A DNA stretch of 35,859 bases from Dictyobacter arantiisoli (GCF_008326305.1 NZ_BIXY01000075.1:1-35859), one strand, 5' to 3'. Positions 23,030-31,590 are shown, counted from the stretch's first letter. Notes: generated by a model not told the origin, from the letters alone. Made by a program: numbers and translations.

Positions 23030-23854
23030 ATGACTTTACCTGTTTTACCCAGTCCTTCCCCGGGATCATGTAAAATGCCGCTGCTAAGCATGCGAGGCAT
23101 CGGCAAAAATTTTGGAGCCGTACGCGCTTTACATAATGTGGATTTTGAAGTGTATACCGGCGAAGTTGTTGGTATCGTTGGTGACAATGGAGCCGGGAAG
23201 TCAACGCTTATTAAGACCATTTCTGGTGTTGACCCCTGTGACGAAGGTGAGATACGGATCGCTGGTCAGGTAGTCAAGATCACAACACCACAGGTGGCGA
23301 CACAGTTAGGGATTGAAACAGTCTACCAGGATCTGGCACTCTGCGATAATCTGGATGTGATCTCTAATCTCTTTTTGGGTCGCGAGACACGTACGGCATT
23401 CCACACCCTGCACAGGCTCAAAATGGAACACCGTACCCTGGAAGTACTGCGCGTCCTGGATGTGAAGATTCCATCGATTAATGCACAGGTCTCGACGTTA
23501 TCAGGAGGACAACGACAATGCATTGCCGTAGCTAAAACGATTCTCCGGAACGCAAAAATTGTGTTACTCGATGAGCCCACAGCGGCCCTTGGCGTTGCAC
23601 AAACACGTCAGGTGCTGAACTTGATCCAACGCCTGCGCGAACAAGGGTTGGCCGTCGTCATTATCTCGCATAATCTCGCGGATGTCTTTGCCGTAGTGGA
23701 TCGAGTGATTGTACTCCGTCTGGGACAATGTGTGGGGGCCTTTGAAGTGAACACGACAACACCCGAACGGGTTGTTGCTGCCATTACCGGTGCCGAATTT
23801 GGCGAGATTTCGATCACATCCAGTGAAGAGCGAGCAGGAGGACAACACTCATGA
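23030..23854 (+). CDS. Sugar ABC transporter ATP-binding protein, single-domain (XylG-like)
   Basis: The 274-residue protein holds one complete ABC domain: Walker A G-D-N-G-A-G-K-S-T, Q-loop in T-V-Y-Q-D-L-A-L, signature L-S-G-G-Q-R-Q, Walker B I-V-L-L-D-E-P-T and the switch His in I-I-S-H-N. Family members for xylose or ribose usually have two such domains (~500 residues); this one has one and would act as a homodimer. AGGAG lies 7 nt before the chosen ATG. The stop overlaps the permease start by 4 bp (ATGA, 23851-23854), so the two are translationally coupled. Confidence 0.93.
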   Translation: MTLPVLPSPSPGSCKMPLLSMRGIGKNFGAVRALHNVDFEVYTGEVVGIVGDNGAGKSTLIKTISGVDPCDEGEIRIAGQVVKITTPQVATQLGIETVYQDLALCDNLDVISNLFLGRETRTAFHTLHRLKMEHRTLEVLRVLDVKIPSINAQVSTLSGGQRQCIAVAKTILRNAKIVLLDEPTAALGVAQTRQVLNLIQRLREQGLAVVIISHNLADVFAVVDRVIVLRLGQCVGAFEVNTTTPERVVAAITGAEFGEISITSSEERAGGQHS

Positions 23855-25080
23855 GTATCGTTAATCAGAACACACAGGTGACCGCTGGCAGCAATGGAGT
23901 AGAGACCCCTTCCTGTTATTCCAAACAATCACTGGGACAGTTGCTACGTAACAATCTGGGCTTTCTACCAGTACTGTTCACGCTGATTATCATTGCCGTC
24001 TTTTTCCAGATCACGACGCACGGCCTGTTTTTGACGCCTCGCAACCTGACACAATTGATATTGCAGATTACAACTATCGGCACCCTGGGATTAGGTGTAG
24101 TCCTGGTGCTGTTATTGGGAGAGATTGATCTCTCGGTCGCGGCAGTCGCCACGCTCTGCTCTGTCGTCATGGGAATGCTCTCCGAGCGCCTGGGTTATCC
24201 GGCGTGGATTGCTATTTCCGCAGCAATCGCAACGGGAGCGATGATTGGTTTTATTAATGGCTTCTTTATCGCTTACTTGCGTGTACCATCTTTCATTGTC
24301 ACGCTCGCCGCCTCAATTAGCTACTCGGGACTGTTAATCTATCTTTTACAAGGGCAGGCCACATTAATCATCAATAATGACTTCATCATTGGCCTCGCCA
24401 ATAACTATCAAACAGGGTCACTGGTAGGAATAGGACTGCCCGTCCTTGTATTGACGCTCTACATTGCAGGAACACTCTCTACAAACTACCAACGGCGCAA
24501 GATGCATTTAACACCATCTTCATCACTCCGCATGGCTGCAACGATTGGTACTCCAGTTCTGATTGTAATAGCCGCACTTGTACTTTTCCACGCTTATCTT
24601 GGAGTGCCACAGGCACTGTTGATTCTAGCATCACTGATTTTACTCTGCTGGCTCTTGCTCACAAAGACACCATATGGTCGCCATGTCTATGCCGTAGGTG
24701 GCAATACAGAGGCTGCCAGACGTGCTGGTATTCATGTGGTAGGCATTCGTATCACCATCTTCACCCTCTGCTCAACCCTGGCCGCCATTGCGGGCATACT
24801 GGCAACGTCACGCGCCAGTGCAGTCGCCAGTCAGATTAATCCAACTTTGCTATTGCAAGCAATTGCCGCAGCAGTGATCGGTGGCGTCAGCCTGTTTGGA
24901 GGGCGTGGCTCTGTCTGGTCCATTGTGCTCGGTGCTTTAATTATCGGTAGCCTGGGAAATGGACTAGATCTCAATAATCAGCCTGTCGAAATCAAACAGA
25001 TGATCGAAGGAGCCGTCCTCTTACTCGCTGTTACCAGCGATGCGCTCATTCGCCGGGCACAGACACGTACTGGCCGCTGA
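23851..25080 (+). CDS. Sugar ABC transporter permease (XylH/RbsC family)
   Basis: The 409-residue protein has about ten hydrophobic membrane segments. Landmarks of the BPD-transp-2 family are visible: G-E-I-D-L-S-V (near 90), the long loop with Y-A-V-G-G-N-T-E-A-A-R-R-A-G-I, and I-G-G-V-S-L-F-G-G-R-G-S-V-W-S near the C-terminus, ending in N-G-L-D-L. These motifs are most like xylose permeases. It completes the operon that begins at 21801. The operon end has no hairpin before the convergent P450 gene 28 bp away. Confidence 0.92.
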   Translation: MSIVNQNTQVTAGSNGVETPSCYSKQSLGQLLRNNLGFLPVLFTLIIIAVFFQITTHGLFLTPRNLTQLILQITTIGTLGLGVVLVLLLGEIDLSVAAVATLCSVVMGMLSERLGYPAWIAISAAIATGAMIGFINGFFIAYLRVPSFIVTLAASISYSGLLIYLLQGQATLIINNDFIIGLANNYQTGSLVGIGLPVLVLTLYIAGTLSTNYQRRKMHLTPSSSLRMAATIGTPVLIVIAALVLFHAYLGVPQALLILASLILLCWLLLTKTPYGRHVYAVGGNTEAARRAGIHVVGIRITIFTLCSTLAAIAGILATSRASAVASQINPTLLLQAIAAAVIGGVSLFGGRGSVWSIVLGALIIGSLGNGLDLNNQPVEIKQMIEGAVLLLAVTSDALIRRAQTRTGR

Positions 25081-25108
25081 CGCTACAAAATTCCATCCTG
25101 GCCCCGGG

Positions 25109-26311
25109 CTAACGACCTGTAAAGACGACAGGGAGACGCCTGGGACCAAGAATAAAGGTACTGTGTACGGTTTCTATGGGCTGGTTATGGTTACGACGCA
25201 AGTGTTGAGTGCGCTCTAAGAGGATTTCCAGGGCGATTTTAGCCTCTAGTCTAGCCAGGGGTGCTCCCAGGCAAAAATGAATACCATGTCCAAAAGCGAG
25301 GTGACGATTGGGAGTGCGCTCGATATCGAAGCGTTCCGGTTGCGGAAATTGTTCTGGATCAAAGTTGGCACTGGCAGTCCAGCCGATAATCATTTGTCCA
25401 CGTGGGATAATGTGCTCATTAATAGTAACGTTGCGAGTGGTATAACGTCCAATAAGTATGGCTGGCGCTCGATAGCGCAGTATCTCCTCAATTGCCTGCG
25501 GTAGCAGGTCTGGCTGTGCCTGTATGCGCTCAAGGGTATCCGGATTTTCATCAAAGCATAACATCGTGTTGCCAATCAGATTAGTGGTAGTGATATTCCC
25601 AGCTATGAGCAAGAGAGCGCAAAACGAGAGGATTTCTTGCTCGGTGAGGGATTGGCCGTCTATTTGTGCCGCCAGGAGATCGCTGATAAGGTCGACCCGA
25701 GGCAGCACACGCCGCTGCGCAAGGATAACGCGAAAGTAGTCATAGAGTTCATCCAGAGTACGGCGCACAACTGCCTGCATGCGTGCATTATATGCTGCGA
25801 GATTATCACGCGTCACATCCTCATACTCGCTTATCACCATGTCATCGGACCATTTTTTGAAACGAGCGCGATCTTCAGATGGTACGCCAAGCATTTCAGA
25901 GATGACAATCACTGGCAAAGGATAGGAAAAGTCGGCAATCAGATCCATCTCACCACGCTGGATGGTCTGATCAAGAAGATCATTGGTGATCGCAGCAATA
26001 CGTGCGGTCATGCGAGCCAGGGCGCGTGGAGTAAAGGCCTGAGTCACAAGGGAACGTAGCTGACGATGGCGTGGAGGATCAAGATTGAGAATAGTTTTAT
26101 CCTCTTCCCAGGACTCCGCTCGTTCGACAAACGGTGAACCATCCGAGGAAAACGTTTCTGGATCAGATGTTAACATGAGCACATTATCATAGCCAAACAC
26201 TTCCCAGAACTTACCATCTTGATTATAAGAAACAGGACCATATGTCTCACGTAACGCTGTAAAAGCTTCATAGGGATAGAGTAACTGATTCAATAAACTG
26301 CGTGGATTCAT
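25109..26311 (-). CDS. Cytochrome P450 with atypical I-helix
   Basis: The 400-residue soluble P450 has the heme-binding F-G-H-G-I-H-F-C-L-G-A-P-L-A-R-L-E with the Cys ligand, the E-E-I-L-R-Y-R K-helix motif and the P-E-R-F segment. The I-helix reads L-I-A-G-N-I-T-T-T-N where bacterial class I P450s normally have A-G-x-(D/E)-T-T; the acidic residue is Ile, the following Thr is kept. No ferredoxin, reductase or biosynthetic cluster is nearby, so the substrate and redox partner are unknown. It is the sole gene in its unit; the ribosome site before the ATG is weak. Confidence 0.92.
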   Translation of the reverse strand: MNPRSLLNQLLYPYEAFTALRETYGPVSYNQDGKFWEVFGYDNVLMLTSDPETFSSDGSPFVERAESWEEDKTILNLDPPRHRQLRSLVTQAFTPRALARMTARIAAITNDLLDQTIQRGEMDLIADFSYPLPVIVISEMLGVPSEDRARFKKWSDDMVISEYEDVTRDNLAAYNARMQAVVRRTLDELYDYFRVILAQRRVLPRVDLISDLLAAQIDGQSLTEQEILSFCALLLIAGNITTTNLIGNTMLCFDENPDTLERIQAQPDLLPQAIEEILRYRAPAILIGRYTTRNVTINEHIIPRGQMIIGWTASANFDPEQFPQPERFDIERTPNRHLAFGHGIHFCLGAPLARLEAKIALEILLERTQHLRRNHNQPIETVHSTFILGPRRLPVVFTGR

Positions 26312-26428
26312 ACTCGCTCGCCCTTTCCATCACGTACATATCCACCCTGGGTAACGTATCACCAATATTTCAGATGATACCAATACATATCATCATAACG
26401 CAAAATTGTGCAGAAGAACAACTTTATT

Positions 26429-26600
26429 AATCGAGTCCAGGACTATTTAATTTTCCCTTTTCCCGCCGCAGGCGGGGGAACGGAAGAGAGGAGCGAGGAC
26501 TGTCATGCCCCCGGCATGCCTGCCATCGCGCTCCGGTCAAGGTCTGCCGCCCCTAACAACCCCGCTTTTTTCCGAAAATTAAATAGCCCTGAATCGAGTC
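26429..26600. mobile_element. 154-bp MITE with 18-bp inverted ends and 9-bp target duplication
   Basis: The element (26438-26591) has ends CAGGACTATTTAATTTTC on the left and the complement of CAGGGCTATTTAATTTTC on the right (17 of 18 matching). It is flanked on both sides by the direct repeat AATCGAGTC (26429-26437 and 26592-26600). The interior is non-coding with two hairpins: CCCGCC-GCA-GGCGGG (26462-26476) and CATGCC-CCC-GGCATG (26504-26518). No transposase is encoded, so it must be moved in trans. The CAGGGCT ends resemble the possible IS end at 102-122. It lies between the P450 promoter side and the 3' end of the GNAT gene. Confidence 0.88.
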
Positions 26601-26651
26601 CGACAGATAACTATCAGAAAAGGGCTAGAACAAGCGCTACCACTATTTCAT

Positions 26652-27092
26652 TTAGCGAGTATAAATATCAGTATCAAGTTTTTCCATAAAACGATCTGGC
26701 ATCTGCAAGGGAGAGAAACCTGTCTTCTTGTAGAGCTCATGTGCATCTCGGGTCGCTAATACCCAGCGCCGTAGACCCTGCAGATCAGGATGGGCAGCCA
26801 CTACTTCCATAAGCCACTTGCTCAAGCCTTGACCCCGAAATGCTTCCAGAATAAACACATCTGCAATATAGGCAAAGGTCGTGTAATCAGTAATCACACG
26901 TGCCAGACCAACTTGCTGCGCCCCACGATAAACACCAAATGAGAGTGAATGCTCTAGTGCTCGCTCAACGGTGGCTCGTGGGATGCCTGGTGACCAATAA
27001 ACTGTCGTTAAAAAACCGTGGATTGTATCAATGTCTAATTTAGCCTTATCGGTACTGATAAGATAATCTCCTTGCTGCCATTCCTGCTGCAT
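26652..27092 (-). CDS. GNAT-family N-acetyltransferase
   Basis: The 146-residue protein has the GNAT core: V-G-L-A-R-V-I-T-D (strand 2-3), A-Y-I-A-D-V-F-I (strand 4), the acetyl-CoA loop R-G-Q-G-L-S-K-W near residues 87-94, and W-V-L-A-T-R-D-A-H-E-L-Y-K-K-T-G-F towards the C-terminus. Proteins of this small subgroup acetylate amino groups of small molecules or peptides; the acceptor is unknown. AGGAGG lies about 8 nt before the ATG. It is monocistronic, divergent from the Sua5 gene. Confidence 0.9.
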   Translation of the reverse strand: MQQEWQQGDYLISTDKAKLDIDTIHGFLTTVYWSPGIPRATVERALEHSLSFGVYRGAQQVGLARVITDYTTFAYIADVFILEAFRGQGLSKWLMEVVAAHPDLQGLRRWVLATRDAHELYKKTGFSPLQMPDRFMEKLDTDIYTR

Positions 27093-27189
27093 AGGTCAAT
27101 TCCTCCTAAATATAAGTGTGCTTGCTCTATAGTAAAGGGGAAGCGCAAAAAAGTCCAGACGGCAGAAGATAAAAATTTGAGAGGATGGA

Positions 27190-27219
27190 TTGTGACGGCT
27201 GGGTGGGACATGCTATACT
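27190..27219 (+). promoter_or_regulatory. Predicted promoter of the Sua5-type gene
   Basis: TTGTGA (27190-27195) and TATACT (27214-27219) are separated by 18 bp, about 70 bp upstream of the start codon. Confidence 0.5.
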
Positions 27220-27287
27220 CTAGCAAATAGCTGGAGCAGAAAGATTATTGTAGCTGAACGCTGAACATAGCCATTCACAGGAAGACC

Positions 27288-28370
27288 ATGAGATCCATGC
27301 AAAAGATAGAAACACGACTGATAAAGATTGATGCACAAACAGTAGAGACACGCGATAAAGATCAGATTGAGCAGGCAGCTGAGATGCTACGCCATGGAGA
27401 ACTGGTTGTCTTCCCGACTGAGACCGTCTATGGATTAGGCGCAAATGCATTGGACCCACAGGCGGCGGAACAGATCTTTCGCGCCAAGGCACGCCCCTTT
27501 AGCGATCCATTAATTGTACATATTGCAGATATATCAGCATTAGAAGCTCTGGTAACAAGTGTGCCGGAGAACGCCTGGCGGCTGGCACAAGCTTTCTGGC
27601 CCGGTCCATTGACGATGATTTTGCCAGCCAGTGCAAAGATCCCCGGACTGATTACGTCAGGACTCCCAAACGTTGCCATACGCATGCCCAATCATCCAAT
27701 CGCACGAACGTTAATCCGCGCAGCAGGGATACCGGTTGCCGCTCCAAGCGCAAACCGCTTTATGCATGTCAGTCCTACCACAGCACAACATGTCTATGAT
27801 GATCTCAACGGTCGTGTGCCTCTCATTCTGGATGGCGGACCCTGTACAGTCGGCGTCGAATCAACAGTTCTAAATCTCTGTTCTGAGGTGCCAACCATTT
27901 TGCGACCGGGAGGAATCAGCCTGGAAGCATTGCGAGCTATTATTCCACAGGTACAACCTCCATCGCCCCGCTCAATCAATACCGAACAGGAGATAGCACA
28001 GGCAGCCCCGGGTCAGATGTTAATCCATTATGCACCGCAGGTGCCGGCATACCTGTTTGATGGCTCTCCTGAGGCGATGAGGATAGCAATGCTTGAGGAA
28101 ATACAACAGCGCCAGCAAGAAGGCGAGTTGGTAGGAATACTGATCGCGGATGATGATCTGGTAGCCTTTCAGGATAGTAATGCAATTGTCTATAGCCTTG
28201 GGAATACACCAGAGCAAATAGCCACCCGCCTCTTTGCAGGTCTGCGCACCCTGGAAGCTGCAGGAGTACAAACAATCCTCTGCCGAAGCTTTGATGCTCA
28301 GGGATTAGGCCTGGCAGTGCATGATCGCTTACTTAAAGCTACCGGGGGAAAGATTAAAAAGCTCGACTAG
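27288..28370 (+). CDS. L-threonylcarbamoyladenylate synthase (Sua5 type)
   Basis: The 360-residue protein makes threonylcarbamoyl-AMP from threonine, bicarbonate and ATP, the first step of the t6A tRNA modification at position 37. The N-terminal YrdC domain (about 25-230) shows V-V-F-P-T-E-T-V-Y-G-L-G, the K-A-R-P-F-S-D-P-L motif, W-P-G-P-L-T and A-P-S-A-N-R. The extra C-terminal domain (about 245-355; Q-M-L-I-H-Y-A-P linker) marks it as Sua5 rather than short TsaC. Length is normal. AGGA lies 6 nt before the ATG. It is convergent with the PucR-type gene, whose end is only ~30 bp away. Together with MiaB at 31591-33129, two position-37 modification genes lie within 6 kb. Confidence 0.93.
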   Translation: MRSMQKIETRLIKIDAQTVETRDKDQIEQAAEMLRHGELVVFPTETVYGLGANALDPQAAEQIFRAKARPFSDPLIVHIADISALEALVTSVPENAWRLAQAFWPGPLTMILPASAKIPGLITSGLPNVAIRMPNHPIARTLIRAAGIPVAAPSANRFMHVSPTTAQHVYDDLNGRVPLILDGGPCTVGVESTVLNLCSEVPTILRPGGISLEALRAIIPQVQPPSPRSINTEQEIAQAAPGQMLIHYAPQVPAYLFDGSPEAMRIAMLEEIQQRQQEGELVGILIADDDLVAFQDSNAIVYSLGNTPEQIATRLFAGLRTLEAAGVQTILCRSFDAQGLGLAVHDRLLKATGGKIKKLD

Positions 28371-28401
28371 TCATATGCTATCACCTATCCAGGCAAGTGG
28401 C

Positions 28402-30033
28402 CTAGTGCTTTTTCAGATGGTGGATTTTCAGTGCGATTTGCAATGCCAGTCGTAGTTCAGGATCTTCCAGAGAACGGCCTAATAAAGATTCAATGCGATT
28501 TAAGCGATAGAGCAGCGAATTGCGATGGAAATGCATCGTTCTCGCCATCTCACTTAGATTACAGTTACTGCGGAAGAAGCCTTCCAGGGTATCAACGTAG
28601 GTACTATCGTGATTCAATAAAGGCCCTAACGTTTCATAGTAGAAATCATCCAACTCACTGTGTCCATTGAGGTGGAAGAGCAAGCGATAAATCCCCAGAC
28701 GCGCAAAAGAATGAAGATTGCCCTCACCAAATAAGCGACGTCCAATTTCGAGTGCTTGCTGCGCCTCACGAAACGAGAGCGGAATCCCCTGCAAATTCTT
28801 AGAAATGCGACCCATTCCACACGAATAAATTGCGCGGGTGGAGCCATTGCTCTTCTGGGAGGAAATACGCGAAACAACACGCTCTAAACGTGAATAGAGG
28901 GCTGTCTCATGTTCCCGTTCAGTTTCGGGCTGACTATCAAAAGGAGCTAAAGGAATAAGCGCTATGACGCGGCGTGCATCATTTTGGACCCAGCAAGCCG
29001 ACCACTCACGCAACAATTCCTCACGGATACGCCTGCTCCATTGAGCATAAGCGTTGTTAGAAGAAAAATCGTGCTCATTGGGAGAAATCTCAAATAATAC
29101 CACAGCCTGCGGCGTCGTGAGATCATAACCGAGTAGGCGTGCTCGGGCCATCATCTCTTCGGGTTGTTGATAATGTCCCTGAATGACATCAGTAAAGGCT
29201 TCGTATTGATAACGACTCTCAACCTCGGTGCGATCACGCTCATGTGCAAACTCAATAGCAATGATTGGCGTAGCCTGACTGAGGATGATCCGTTCTAAAT
29301 AGTCAAAATCGCTCTCACTGCCAACCAGGGAAAGATAACCTGCAATCTCATGCCTGCTGCCTGGGATGGGTTCGACGACGCGAGCCAGACCCTGGAGACG
29401 TAACTGATCATCGGTCAGGGGACTGGATAGCAGCAAGGGAGCCATACCAGCAGGGGCTGCTTGAAAACGGACATGCTGATCAGCATCTTGTATGACGACC
29501 CATTTACCACGATTCGTCGCAAGATACTCACTAACGCCTTGTATACCAGCCCCCTGATAGCTTAGCTGCATCAACTGGCTGGCAATCTCTGTCGCCTTGC
29601 GTTCAATTTCGCCACGAAAGCTGACAACGAACGTGATGACCTCACGCTCAATTTCTTCGAGCTGCGCGTGCAGAGGAAGTAAAATGAGTGGTAAATGCAT
29701 CTGGTCTGCGAAATCTCGCGCTTCCGCACTCAGCGCATCTAACGAGGCAGCGGAAACAGCCACGACGGCCACACCTGCCTGGTAGAGACTTTTTAGCAGA
29801 TGAGGAAGGGTTTCATCCAGACGTCGGAGTTGGGTGAGCGTCAATAATGCGAGCTCACCGCCCTGAACGCTTTCAAACGCCGGGAGACGCGAGCGCATAC
29901 GACACGCCCACGTCACTCGACGCTCTAAACCATCCCCACCGGCCACTAATTGTGCGTCACGTGAGGCAAGCAGAGCTAAAATGTTTCGGACTGAAGCCGA
30001 AGATTGTGATTGCGATGGTGACAAACTGCTCAT
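28402..30033 (-). CDS. PucR-family transcriptional regulator
   Basis: The 543-residue protein has an N-terminal PucR domain (about 10-140; V-R-N-I-L-A-L-L ... V-T-W-A-C-R-M), a middle region with a GGDEF-like fold of the CdaR/PucR type (about 290-430), and a C-terminal helix-turn-helix (about 485-540) with N-L-S-E-M-A-R-T-M-H-F-H-R-N-S-L-L-Y-R-L-N-R-I. Known members activate purine, proline or polyamine catabolism on sensing a small ligand. No obvious target operon is adjacent. The ATG at 30033 has only a weak GTGAG upstream. The small gene at 30065-30178 may be co-transcribed. Confidence 0.9.
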   Translation of the reverse strand: MSSLSPSQSQSSASVRNILALLASRDAQLVAGGDGLERRVTWACRMRSRLPAFESVQGGELALLTLTQLRRLDETLPHLLKSLYQAGVAVVAVSAASLDALSAEARDFADQMHLPLILLPLHAQLEEIEREVITFVVSFRGEIERKATEIASQLMQLSYQGAGIQGVSEYLATNRGKWVVIQDADQHVRFQAAPAGMAPLLLSSPLTDDQLRLQGLARVVEPIPGSRHEIAGYLSLVGSESDFDYLERIILSQATPIIAIEFAHERDRTEVESRYQYEAFTDVIQGHYQQPEEMMARARLLGYDLTTPQAVVLFEISPNEHDFSSNNAYAQWSRRIREELLREWSACWVQNDARRVIALIPLAPFDSQPETEREHETALYSRLERVVSRISSQKSNGSTRAIYSCGMGRISKNLQGIPLSFREAQQALEIGRRLFGEGNLHSFARLGIYRLLFHLNGHSELDDFYYETLGPLLNHDSTYVDTLEGFFRSNCNLSEMARTMHFHRNSLLYRLNRIESLLGRSLEDPELRLALQIALKIHHLKKH

Positions 30034-30064
30034 TACTCACACGCAAAAACTATGAGTCTACGAC

Positions 30065-30178
30065 TTAATGACGGGCTGTTGCTGCAGTAGCGCCCGCCTT
30101 TTGAGCCTGCTCTTTTTCTTTTAATTTTCTGGCCTTGTTTAAATGTTTGTGCCAGGCAACTTTTTTAGCTTTATTCAT
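30065..30178 (-). CDS. 37-residue very basic small protein
   Basis: From the ATG at 30178 the frame gives M-N-K-A-K-K-V-A-W-H-K-H-L-N-K-A-R-K-L-K and then E-K-E-Q-A-Q-K followed by an Ala-rich end. It is about one-third Lys/Arg/His and predicted to be one long helix. Similar short Lys/Arg-rich proteins annotated as hypothetical are, from memory, common in Chloroflexi, and RNA or ribosome binding would fit the charge; this is inference. The upstream extension of the same frame (to 30373) has unrelated composition and is unlikely to be translated. The gene ends 31 bp before the PucR-type start, same strand. A ribosome site is weak. Confidence 0.55.
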   Translation of the reverse strand: MNKAKKVAWHKHLNKARKLKEKEQAQKAGATAATARH

Positions 30179-30484
30179 CTTTTTCAATCGCGCAGATACC
30201 CCTGCATACACGCATGAGAAGAAAGCGCGTTCCTTTCTTTTTCCTTTATATAAACCAAATTTCCCTTGCGGGCAGGAGTGCAAAAATGCGGTTTCCACTC
30301 CTTGCCAGAGATGGCTGGCACCCTTTTCCGCACAAAATAATGGTTGCCTCGACGAAGATATCGGTCTGCACACCCCTTACGCATGGTGTAGAACCCCAGC
30401 TCACTGGTTAACGCAAGAGTTATAGAGCAATAGGCTGGCAAACACCCATTGATACGTTCTGAAACACTGCCGATATCGTAGCCC

Positions 30485-30570
30485 GCTAGCCTTACGGCCC
30501 TGGCTGGGTCTGGTCAGGTTCAGGCTTGAAGCAGTCGGGCAGAAATCACCCCAACTCCAAGCCCCCGCAT
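30485..30570 (+). ncRNA. ffs: Signal recognition particle RNA, small type (probable)
   Basis: The conserved SRP core is visible at 30513-30534: GGTCAGG, a short stem-loop (TTC-AGGC-TTGA), then AGCAG, matching the G-U-C-A-G-G ... A-G-C-A-G internal loop bound by Ffh. On either side helix pairs can be drawn: GGGT-CTG before the core with CAG and ACCC after it, and GGCT further out with AGCC. The 5' and 3' ends are approximate. Downstream a CCCCCGCA/TGCGTGGGG hairpin (30561-30582) may be the 3' end or terminator. SRP RNA guides membrane and secreted proteins to the translocon. The 30179-30484 stretch upstream holds no supported gene. Confidence 0.6.
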
Positions 30571-30600
30571 GACTGCGTGGGGTACCTGACCGGGAAAAGG

Positions 30601-31416
30601 TTACTCTTCGATATCGTTGCCGCCTTCAAATTCAAACTCGTTCAGCTCTTCCGCATCATCACCACCATCATAATACTCATCATCGCTGCCTAACTCATCA
30701 TCATCTTCACGATCATGACGCAAGATAGAATCTTTGATGTAGGCACGAACAGTCTCACCGCTGCCCTGGGAGGGGAAGCTAACCGTACCGAAGAGTTTAG
30801 GATGCTGATATTCTTCGCGAATGATAAGTCGAACAAGCCCCAAATCAAGAGCCAGGATACCTGCCACATAACGATTGCCTTCGTTAATATAGCCGATCAA
30901 ACGGCTCGCCAGACGAGGCTCAACCTGTCCGATGATTTCCTGGCCTGAATTCTTCGCCAGTAATCGATGACCATCAACAACGAGATTGATCCGATCACCA
31001 ACGCCAAGACGCGCCAGCACGTTAATAGAGCCCAGATTGATCAATTCAGTAAAACCAGTCTTCCCGGTCTCTTCAATAAAGAGTCGGGGATCAATGCGCT
31101 CAACGCCCACGGTGCCGGGGCCTGCCGAGTCTTGCAAGGTTTGCAGACGCTCCAGGTTCTTCTTCGCAATCGTGTTCGATGGGTTGTATTTCAAGGTTTG
31201 CGAATAAGCCTGCCGAGCTTCTGAATACTGACCCAATTCACTATATGCTTTTCCCAGGCGGTTATAAGCGTCTGGCTCCTGAGGAAAGATATTCAGAATG
31301 CTCTTATTGGTTGAAGCTGCTTCCCCCCATTGCCCTTCTTGCGCCTGTTTAATGGCTAAATCTGTCCACTGTTTCTTTAAACTTAACTTTTCCTCAGCTG
31401 ACAGTGTTTGCGTCAT
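30601..31416 (-). CDS. TPR-repeat protein with acidic tail
   Basis: The 271-residue protein starts with tetratricopeptide repeats (about residues 5-95: W-T-D-L-A-I-K-Q-A-Q-E-G-Q-W-G-E-A and A-Y-N-R-L-G-K-A-Y-S-E-L-G-Q-Y-S-E-A), then an unrecognised beta-rich middle domain (about 110-220, with Arg-rich strands such as V-L-A-R-L-G-V-G-D-R-I), and a strongly acidic C-terminal tail (last ~35 residues mostly Asp/Glu). TPRs mediate protein contacts; the tail suggests binding to a basic partner such as nucleic-acid-binding proteins. The start is set by GGAGGAGG 8 nt before the ATG; a longer frame exists but runs through a CAACA-rich leader. Function unknown. Confidence 0.8.
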   Translation of the reverse strand: MTQTLSAEEKLSLKKQWTDLAIKQAQEGQWGEAASTNKSILNIFPQEPDAYNRLGKAYSELGQYSEARQAYSQTLKYNPSNTIAKKNLERLQTLQDSAGPGTVGVERIDPRLFIEETGKTGFTELINLGSINVLARLGVGDRINLVVDGHRLLAKNSGQEIIGQVEPRLASRLIGYINEGNRYVAGILALDLGLVRLIIREEYQHPKLFGTVSFPSQGSGETVRAYIKDSILRHDREDDDELGSDDEYYDGGDDAEELNEFEFEGGNDIEE

Positions 31417-31590
31417 CAAAGCCTCCTCCAACTTCGTGGGATATGTTGTGTTGTGTTGTTTTGTTTGCTGCATATATAATGCGATGAGAAACAGGTCTAT
31501 CGCTTTCGTACACTGACCACCCTTATGCAAACATCTCCTCGTTCTGAGCGGATTAATGTATGCATATATAAACGGTCGAGGGAATAAAAT

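Noticed and set aside
26408-26689. 93-residue open frame across the MITE
   Set aside because: It starts outside and reads through the inverted repeats and hairpins; it is a by-product of the element, not a gene.
30511-30540. tRNA T-arm like GGTTCAGG
   Set aside because: No paired T-stem, acceptor stem or anticodon arm can be drawn around it; the SRP core explains the conserved bases better.
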